The notes under the pieces are model-generated. The model searched no databases, had not been told where the DNA came from, and was given only the letters and a program-made list of their open reading frames with translations. The position numbers were made by a program, and so were the translations under genes. A DNA stretch of 11,868 bases from Bacteroidota bacterium (GTDB lineage Bacteria; Bacteroidota; Rhodothermia; Rhodothermales; UBA10348), in NCBI GenBank assembly GCA_004356265.1, contig SMXK01000110.1, forward strand, positions 1-11,868, written 5' to 3'. Shown here in pieces: positions 6,947 to 11,868 of this stretch (the stretch's first letter is position 1; every line of letters starts with the position of its first letter).

Positions 6947-7789
6947 ATGAGTAACCGCAGCCCACAGAAAATCACGTTCGATGGACACCTGTCGGACCAC
7001 ATGCTTCCGCAACTTCGCTTTGACGCTGTAGAGATAGTATTTGCAGATGTTCAGGCGGCATGGACAGCGCTTAACAATAATTCGCCCCTGGAGGCCCGTC
7101 AGATTGCAGTTAATGCTCTCGCGTCCGGGGAGGAGAAATCAAAGGAAGAAAAAGCAGCGCTGAATGCAGCTATCGCAGGCTCGGAATATGTGTTAGGTGG
7201 TCTTGATGCTGCCGATAGGTACGCCCGGCGCTCATTGACGCTCTATCCGAAACAGTTTACGTCAAATCGGATCGTACTTGCGGTCCTGACACTTCGGCGA
7301 CGGTATTCAGCTGCCTACAAACATATGGTTGATGCGACACTCCCGAAACGGAAAGCCAGATGGGATGAGGGCCTCAGCCTGGAGACTATCGAATTGGCGC
7401 TGGCTTCGTGGGCGTGGAATTGCAAAGCATGGAAAGAAGTCCGGATGCACCTGTCAACGGCAGTTCCGGGGGGCGTTTCTGACATGCCAACGACACTCGT
7501 TGAAGACACTTTTAAACTTTCTCTCTACCTCGATTCAGCAAGTGGCGCCGCCGCTGCTGCCGAGAGACTCATCGTCAACAAGTCAATTGATTTGGTTGAT
7601 CAGATACTTCAGACCATCGTCAAAAGCGGATGGACAAAAGAGGCCCTTCCTCTTTACAGATCCGCATTTATGACGCATCCGACCGACGACCTTCTTCGCC
7701 GGCGCCTCGTTGGATTGTGTATCCGGGAGGGTCAAATCGAGGAGGCTCGAATGATGGCAAAAGGAGGAGGACTTAGAACGGCTGCTTGA
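6947..7789 (+). CDS. TPR-like helical-repeat protein, function unknown
   Basis: This is a soluble protein of 280 aa with no signal peptide or membrane segment. After a short N-terminal tail it is almost entirely helical, with paired amphipathic helices rich in A, L, Y and W at about 34-58, 67-101, 107-131, 146-172, 185-207, 213-240 and 246-272. The A-x-x-x-A-x-x-x-L-x-L-x-P pattern at 86-101 (DAADRYARRSLTLYP) and EALPLYRSAFMTHP at 232-245 look like TPR second helices followed by the typical proline. Such proteins serve as protein-interaction scaffolds. It is the first gene of the signalling block, 39 bases before the HDOD gene. The ATG at 6947 lacks a Shine-Dalgarno but follows an A-rich leader. 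No specific family was recognised. Confidence 0.85.
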   Translation: MSNRSPQKITFDGHLSDHMLPQLRFDAVEIVFADVQAAWTALNNNSPLEARQIAVNALASGEEKSKEEKAALNAAIAGSEYVLGGLDAADRYARRSLTLYPKQFTSNRIVLAVLTLRRRYSAAYKHMVDATLPKRKARWDEGLSLETIELALASWAWNCKAWKEVRMHLSTAVPGGVSDMPTTLVEDTFKLSLYLDSASGAAAAAERLIVNKSIDLVDQILQTIVKSGWTKEALPLYRSAFMTHPTDDLLRRRLVGLCIREGQIEEARMMAKGGGLRTAA

Positions 7790-7828
7790 TCAACCCATTG
7801 GAACGCGTCCGCCAGCATCACTACTATT

Positions 7829-8860
7829 ATGTCACAAACTGGAAAAATCATCAGCAGTCCATTTGGAATGCTAACGCTCCGCAAACCGGCCACGAACGAG
7901 ATCCGGGAATTTGCAGAACAACTGGCGAGCTCAGAAAGGAAACCACAGTTCAGTGAGTTGCTCGACATAGCAACTTCAGATCCCCTCCTGGCTGTATGGA
8001 TCCTGAAAAAGGCGAATAGTTCGTATTACGGCATCCGCTCCACAGTTGACTCTCTCAGAAAAGCTTTCGATATACTCGGATTGAGAGGAATTGCCCGAAT
8101 GATCTCTTATGCAACGGGTTCAGAATTTGCCGACGCCGTTCTGGCCGGGTCCTCAGCGACATCGCGGGCCGAAAAATCGCTTCAACGGCACTCGATTGCA
8201 ACCGCGAATTTGGCTGCTCATCTGAGCGGCGAAGATCATACAGAAGCGGGTCCCGCGTTCACCGCAGGCCTTCTTCACGACGTTGGTAAACACATGATAT
8301 TTAACAACTTCAGAGAAGAGTCCAACTGCATATATAGTGAATCGTCTCTGTGGGATCAGATAAAAGGAGCAGATCTGCAAACTGTTGAGAGCCTTGCATT
8401 TGGGTTTAACCACGGTGAGGCAGGCGAATTTCTTGCCCGAAAAATGCAGTTTCCCGAAAAGCTGTCGATAATAATGCGATATGCTTTTGACCCTTTTGTC
8501 TCGGAAAAATCTCCGGATTCAAATCCGCGATTATGGATTGTTCATGCAGCCAGTCTTTTTGCTTCCTGTGCAGGTTATGCAGCCGGTAAACGCGTGTCAT
8601 TTAATCAGTGTGCAGACTCCCCTGTCTGGCAATTGTTGATCGACCAGGGATTTACTTCATTCACAAGCGTTGACGCTATGATAGACGAGCTTCATTCTTT
8701 CAGTCGAGTTCTGGCCGAGATTTGCACGCCGATTCGCTCAGCCTCCGGCTCACGGTTGAATTCAGATTTACCACCGTCTTCGCAGACCCGATCCAATCGA
8801 TACACCGCAAGAAATACAGACGCGGACCGGGTGGACGACGCCAGCTCTATGAATCAATAA
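7829..8860 (+). CDS. HDOD-domain signalling protein
   Basis: This is a cytosolic protein of 343 aa whose residues about 20-225 form an HDOD domain, a non-catalytic or weakly catalytic relative of HD phosphohydrolases found in bacterial signalling and motility control. Diagnostic segments are ATSDPLLAVWILKKANSSYYG (48-68), the AFDILGLRGIARM helix (79-91), H121, the LLHDVGK motif with H150 and D151, and FGFNHGEAGEFLARK (191-205). In many relatives a double histidine follows a further R-Y (RYHH). Here that position reads RYAFDP (217-222), so part of the metal site is missing and hydrolase activity is doubtful. The tail from about 303 is polar and probably disordered. The kinase gene starts 11 bases downstream. 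No receiver, GGDEF or EAL domain is attached. Confidence 0.92.
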   Translation: MSQTGKIISSPFGMLTLRKPATNEIREFAEQLASSERKPQFSELLDIATSDPLLAVWILKKANSSYYGIRSTVDSLRKAFDILGLRGIARMISYATGSEFADAVLAGSSATSRAEKSLQRHSIATANLAAHLSGEDHTEAGPAFTAGLLHDVGKHMIFNNFREESNCIYSESSLWDQIKGADLQTVESLAFGFNHGEAGEFLARKMQFPEKLSIIMRYAFDPFVSEKSPDSNPRLWIVHAASLFASCAGYAAGKRVSFNQCADSPVWQLLIDQGFTSFTSVDAMIDELHSFSRVLAEICTPIRSASGSRLNSDLPPSSQTRSNRYTARNTDADRVDDASSMNQ

Positions 8861-8871
8861 TCTGCTGACAC

Positions 8872-9675
8872 ATGTACGATTTCGACTCAATATCCAGTAA
8901 TTCCATGCGCCAGGCGAACGATGCCCGCCGCGCGAGATCACGGCGCCCGATGGCAGATAACAGGCCTTCGATTGGGTTTGCTCTGCACAATAAATTTCCT
9001 CACGATGAGCAGCCTACCGTTTCTTCGTTCGCGCAGGTCATGGCACACAGAATCAGGAGCCTTCTGACAGGTATAGAGGGATATACGGACTTACTTCTTG
9101 AAACAATCGAAAGCCCGGAACAGAGGCAACTGGCATTCCGAGTGATGGAAAGCACATCCAGAATAGAGGGAATCCTGTCGGATTTGCAATACTACAACGA
9201 TCCCCTGGAAGCGAATTTCCGGAAAGTACAGGCGAGCCAAATTCCCGAAGACGTATTGTTCGCTCTTGCAGATTCCGAGATTGAACGAATTGCTGTTTCC
9301 CGGACGATTGATTCCTCCATTTTTATCCGTGCGGATGAAATTCTTATCCGACAAGCACTTCTCTCCGTTCTTAGAAATGCATTCGAAGCGGAATCGTCAG
9401 ACTTTTCTCGAATCACGTGTACTGCCCGGTTGTCGAAAGACCAGAACTGGGCCGAATATTCGATTCGGAATGACAACACGAATCTGGCGCAATCGGATGA
9501 ATCACTTGTGTTTAAACCATTTTACACAACAAAGTCTGCCAATTTGGGTCTGGGTCTGGTGTTGGCCCGTCGTATAGCTCGAATTCATAAAGGAGAGCTG
9601 ACTATTACATCTGACTCAGATGACGAGTACACAGAATTTACCCTCAAAATTCCGGTTTATTCTGAAAACGAGTAA
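8872..9675 (+). CDS. Soluble histidine kinase with divergent H-box and G1 box
   Basis: This is probably the partner kinase of the sigma-54 regulator encoded next. The protein is 267 aa with no membrane segment and no recognisable sensor domain: residues 1-50 are polar. The dimerisation/phosphoacceptor helix is at 53-76 (H59 in MAHRIRSLLTGIEGYTDLL). The catalytic domain follows with the N-box around N169 (LLSVLRNAFEA), a G1 position reading D201-N-T-N, the F-box FKPFYTTK (214-221) and the G2 box LGLGLVLARRIA (225-236). The usual acidic residue after the histidine is R60, and the canonical N-P of the H-box is S-L. FleS/FlrB-type flagellar kinases also lack the acidic residue (they have Q there). 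The DxGxG glycines of the G1 box are missing, which may reduce ATP binding. ATGs at 8905 and 8950 are alternative starts. Confidence 0.88.
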   Translation: MYDFDSISSNSMRQANDARRARSRRPMADNRPSIGFALHNKFPHDEQPTVSSFAQVMAHRIRSLLTGIEGYTDLLLETIESPEQRQLAFRVMESTSRIEGILSDLQYYNDPLEANFRKVQASQIPEDVLFALADSEIERIAVSRTIDSSIFIRADEILIRQALLSVLRNAFEAESSDFSRITCTARLSKDQNWAEYSIRNDNTNLAQSDESLVFKPFYTTKSANLGLGLVLARRIARIHKGELTITSDSDDEYTEFTLKIPVYSENE

Positions 9676-9716
9676 TTTCTGAGAGGTTTTCTCCTACGCA
9701 CCCGCTCCAGTATATT

Positions 9717-9739
9717 GGCAACTCAATTTTATAGTTGCC
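9717..9739 (+). repeat. Perfect inverted repeat upstream of the sigma-54 regulator gene
   Basis: GGCAACT (9717-9723) is repeated as AGTTGCC (9733-9739) with 9 bases between. It fills the middle of the 83-base gap between the kinase and regulator genes and ends 19 bases before the ATG at 9759. It could be an operator bound by a dimeric regulator, or a hairpin that tunes translation or mRNA stability. There is no T-run after it, so termination is unlikely. A TGGCA core (9716-9720) overlaps the left arm, but no GC follows at sigma-54 spacing. Confidence 0.55.
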
Positions 9740-9758
9740 TGCCTGATACTGATCAATA

Positions 9759-11165
9759 ATGGAGAAAGAACCCCGGATTCTGTTCGTTGATGACGAACAG
9801 TTGCTTCACAGCCTGTTTGAACGTCTTTTCTCCCGCCATGGCATGTCGGTCACATGTTGCTCCAGTGCCGTTCAGGCGGTTGAAACATTAAAAAAGGAAA
9901 CGTTTGACCTGGTTGTGACCGATTTCATGATGCCAGACATGGACGGATTTGCTCTTCTGGGTCATATCCGACAAAATTATCCTAGCATGCGGGTAATCAT
10001 GGTTACGGCGCACGCCAACGTGCAACACGCCGTCCGAATGATGCAACATGGTGCCATTGATTATATACCCAAGCCATTTTCAACTGCTGAACTTGTAGAA
10101 CGAGTTCAACAGTCACTTTCGAAAGACATACCGGCTCCGAACGACCAGGGGGTGTCCGGAACTGGTATTAAGATTAAGAAAGGAGGCGGAATAGACACGT
10201 CATCGTTGGTTGAATACATCGGAGATTCTGCCAGTATTACGCGGCTCAAAGAAGTGCTCCCACGGGTCAGTAACAATCAGGCCCCTGTGTTTATAATGGG
10301 CGAATCCGGCACGGGGAAAGAAATACTCGCGAAACTGATTCACCAGATGAGTGACCGGGCTTCAGGCCCGTACTATACACTTAACTGCGCGAATCTGCCC
10401 CGGGAATTGGTTGAAAGCCACCTGTTCGGACACAGAAAAGGAGCGTTTACAGGTGCCATTGATGACATGGTCGGCGCGTTTGAGGTGGCAGATGGTGGTA
10501 CGCTTCTCTTGGATGAAATCACCGAAATTGACCTCTCAATTCAAGCCAAGCTGCTTCGTGTGTTGCAGGAAAATGAATTTCAGAAAATCGGCTCCACTAC
10601 GATCAAGAAAGTTGACGTCCGGGTGATCGCCACCAGCAACCGGACCTTGGCAGATGCGATCAGAGACGGCTCCTTCCGGGAAGATCTATACCACCGGTTA
10701 TCTGTATTTCCGCTCACAGTTCCCCCCTTGCGTGACCGGGAAGGTGACGTATTGCTTCTGGCCGATTTTTTTGTCTCGAAATATTGCAGTCTGTATGAGT
10801 ACGAAACCAAATCTATCTCGGAGGAGCTGAAGGCCAAGTTCACAAGCTACAACTGGCCAGGCAACGTCAGAGAACTGGAAAACATGGTTCAGAGGGGCGT
10901 GATTTTGTCTGCAGACCGGTCAGTAGTGGAAGTGTCCGACGTCTTTGATGAGTTCTTTTCCGCAGGATCAGCAATTTCTCAGGCGGATGACGAGGACGGA
11001 AAAAGCAAGCTTACGACCATCGAAGACATGGAACGATACATGATTCTTCAAGCGCTTACGGATTCGAACAATAATCAGCAAGCTGCTGCTGCTAAGTTGG
11101 GCATCAGTGCCCGAACAATCCGCAATAAACTGCGGAAATACCGCGAGGACGGCGACATCGATTAG
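9759..11165 (+). CDS. NtrC-class sigma-54-dependent response regulator
   Basis: This transcriptional activator of 468 aa has the complete three-part layout. The receiver domain (about 5-120) has D11-D12, the phosphoacceptor D55 in VVTDFMMPDMDG, T83 and K105 (IPKPF). The sigma-54-interacting AAA+ domain (about 152-380) has Walker A GESGTGKE (181-188), the GAFTGA loop (228-233) that touches sigma-54, Walker B LLLDEI (249-254) and the GNVREL sensor II segment (368-373). The C-terminal Fis-type HTH (about 424-460) has QAAAAKLGISARTIRNKLRK. Every catalytic and contact motif is intact, so it should be a working ATP-dependent activator of sigma-54 promoters. The adjacent kinase is the likely partner. 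The ATG at 9759 has no Shine-Dalgarno upstream but keeps the usual short lead-in to ILFVDDE. Confidence 0.96.
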   Translation: MEKEPRILFVDDEQLLHSLFERLFSRHGMSVTCCSSAVQAVETLKKETFDLVVTDFMMPDMDGFALLGHIRQNYPSMRVIMVTAHANVQHAVRMMQHGAIDYIPKPFSTAELVERVQQSLSKDIPAPNDQGVSGTGIKIKKGGGIDTSSLVEYIGDSASITRLKEVLPRVSNNQAPVFIMGESGTGKEILAKLIHQMSDRASGPYYTLNCANLPRELVESHLFGHRKGAFTGAIDDMVGAFEVADGGTLLLDEITEIDLSIQAKLLRVLQENEFQKIGSTTIKKVDVRVIATSNRTLADAIRDGSFREDLYHRLSVFPLTVPPLRDREGDVLLLADFFVSKYCSLYEYETKSISEELKAKFTSYNWPGNVRELENMVQRGVILSADRSVVEVSDVFDEFFSAGSAISQADDEDGKSKLTTIEDMERYMILQALTDSNNNQQAAAAKLGISARTIRNKLRKYREDGDID

Positions 11166-11248
11166 ATTATCGTCCGGAAAAAAGTGTCTTCGCGGTCCTG
11201 GTAGAGGAATAATTTTCCGTTCCGGCCATCGTACCGGGTGTCAGAAAA
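11166..11248 (+). other. Short gap after the regulator gene, with an inverted repeat
   Basis: The gap holds a perfect 7-bp inverted repeat, CGGAAAA (11175-11181) and TTTTCCG (11213-11219), spaced by 31 bases. There is no T-run beyond the right arm, so it is not a typical intrinsic terminator, and transcription may continue into the next small gene. No sigma-54-like or sigma-70-like promoter was recognised here. Confidence 0.4.
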
Positions 11249-11470
11249 ATGGGCTTAAAAATAAATTTTAAGCTGTTCCCGGATTTCTCCGGATTGGATC
11301 ACAGCGGGGAGCGTCAGATCGTCATGAAAAGCGCCTTTGAAGCGCTCGTGACAATTATCGGCGCATTTACAACAATTCTTAATCCGTGGCGTGAATTTCA
11401 GAGATACCGCCGCAAGAGTCAGAAATACCCGTTCCTGACACCCTCAAAACAGTCGATCACACAGGGATGA
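11249..11470 (+). CDS. Small hypothetical protein (73 aa)
   Basis: No family was recognised. The predicted product has a polar N-terminal half, a short hydrophobic stretch at about 33-45 (LVTIIGAFTTIL) followed by NPW, then a strongly basic segment (REFQRYRRKSQK, about 48-59). A short membrane-dipping helix with a positive cytosolic anchor is possible. The hydrophobic run is too short to be sure. Codon choice looks like that of the neighbouring genes, which favours a real gene. Against it stand its small size and the lack of a Shine-Dalgarno before the ATG. It lies 83 bases after the sigma-54 regulator gene and 76 bases before the next small gene, in the same direction. Confidence 0.5.
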   Translation: MGLKINFKLFPDFSGLDHSGERQIVMKSAFEALVTIIGAFTTILNPWREFQRYRRKSQKYPFLTPSKQSITQG

Positions 11471-11488
11471 AGAGCCCGTATTACCGGC

Positions 11489-11504
11489 TGGCACACGCTT
11501 TGTA
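11489..11504 (+). promoter_or_regulatory. Candidate sigma-54 promoter of the small membrane protein gene
   Basis: TGGCACACGCTTTGTA matches TGGCACG-N4-TTGCW at 13 or 14 of the specified and spacer positions. TGGCAC is perfect, the spacing is correct and the -12 element reads TTGTA, with T in place of the conserved C. It lies 42 bases before the ATG at 11547, predicting a leader of about 30 bases. A sigma-54 activator is encoded one gene upstream, which adds weight. Of the two candidates in the window, this has the better -24 element. Confidence 0.45.
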
Positions 11505-11518
11505 ATCCAGGATATCGT

Positions 11519-11532
11519 AATCGAAAACGATT
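11519..11532 (+). repeat. Small hairpin in the leader of the membrane protein gene
   Basis: AATCG-AAAA-CGATT forms a perfect 5-bp stem with an AAAA loop. It starts about where transcription from the candidate site at 11489-11504 would begin and ends 14 bases before the ATG. It may stabilise the 5' end of the mRNA or be a binding site. It is short enough to occur by chance. Confidence 0.35.
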
Positions 11533-11546
11533 CCTGATAAAATACG

Positions 11547-11846
11547 ATGCGTGCCCTCTTTACACAGTTCAGTTTTCTCGTCGGCTTCCTGGCCGTTTTT
11601 GAATTCTTGTCTCGCCAGGCTGGAACCCTGGCCGCGGTCGCGATGGGCGCAGCAACTGCATGCACGGTCTACATCGTGTTACTCGTGGGTGACTTTACGA
11701 TTCATTGCTTCCTGGAGGAGAAAAACTCCTCTCCTTCTTCAATACGGGTGTTGAATCCAGTCAAAGGTGCTACGGCATTTGATTCAGAGCAAATAACCGA
11801 TGAAGCAATCCCCTCTCTCGACGAACCGGCAGTTCGCGCTGCCTGA
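11547..11846 (+). CDS. Small hypothetical protein with two membrane segments (99 aa)
   Basis: No family was recognised. Two hydrophobic segments are clear, at about 5-22 (FTQFSFLVGFLAVFEFL) and 27-50 (ending VYIVLLVGDF). They are joined by a short SRQAG turn and followed by a polar, acidic tail of about 45 residues with several prolines. This suggests a helical-hairpin inner-membrane protein with a cytosolic tail. Both the N-terminus (which has one Arg) and the tail may face the cytoplasm. The ATG at 11547 has no Shine-Dalgarno, but a sigma-54-like element and a small hairpin lie just upstream. The gene may be a target of the regulator encoded at 9759. The stop is 22 bases before the window ends, so its downstream context is unknown. 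Confidence 0.6.
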   Translation: MRALFTQFSFLVGFLAVFEFLSRQAGTLAAVAMGAATACTVYIVLLVGDFTIHCFLEEKNSSPSSIRVLNPVKGATAFDSEQITDEAIPSLDEPAVRAA

Positions 11847-11868
11847 TAGTCGCACACCATTCGCACAC

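Noticed and set aside
9716..9731. Third sigma-54-like site (TGGCA core) before the regulator gene
   Set aside because: The -12 position reads TTTTA with neither G nor C of the conserved GC, so only the -24 half matches.

Overview
The window is an ordinary-looking stretch of bacterial chromosome with dense, mostly plus-strand genes. There are no rRNAs, tRNAs, insertion sequences or CRISPR repeats. Base composition is near balanced. Many starts lack a Shine-Dalgarno sequence, while rpmA and the cupin gene have clear ones. The L21 and L27 sequences, the weak use of Shine-Dalgarno sites and the SLC12-type permease would fit a member of the FCB group (Bacteroidota, Rhodothermota, Balneolota and relatives). 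This placement is an impression from the sequence, not a proof.

Left part (1-5818). A CDP-alcohol phosphatidyltransferase (77-1000) faces a small metal-binding cupin on the minus strand (1059-1427). The cupin in turn diverges from a tight three-gene run: an MlaE-type lipid ABC permease, an SLC12-like cation/amino-acid transporter, and LysA (diaminopimelate decarboxylase). The transporter gene is interrupted by a -1-type frameshift around 4296-4326. Its missing C-terminus is still readable in another frame up to a TGATG overlap with lysA, so the original operon organisation is visible. The MlaF ATPase and MCE partners of the permease are not in the window.

Middle (5819-6740). This is the usual rplU-rpmA pair (L21 and L27), with a candidate promoter upstream and a very strong intrinsic terminator after rpmA.

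Right part (6741-11868). Beyond the terminator comes a signalling block: a TPR-like helical-repeat protein, an HDOD-domain protein, a soluble histidine kinase with an unusual H-box and G1 box, and a complete NtrC-class sigma-54 activator (receiver, AAA+ with GAFTGA, Fis-type HTH). Two small unrecognised proteins follow, and one of them has two predicted membrane segments. Two sites resembling the sigma-54 -24/-12 element lie in this block, one before the TPR gene and one before the membrane protein. Both have intact TGGCA cores but a substituted -12 C. A simple reading is a kinase-regulator circuit that controls its own operon and the small membrane protein. The kinase H-box resembles the FleS/FlrB flagellar kinases, so the target could be motility or the cell surface, but no flagellar gene is in view.
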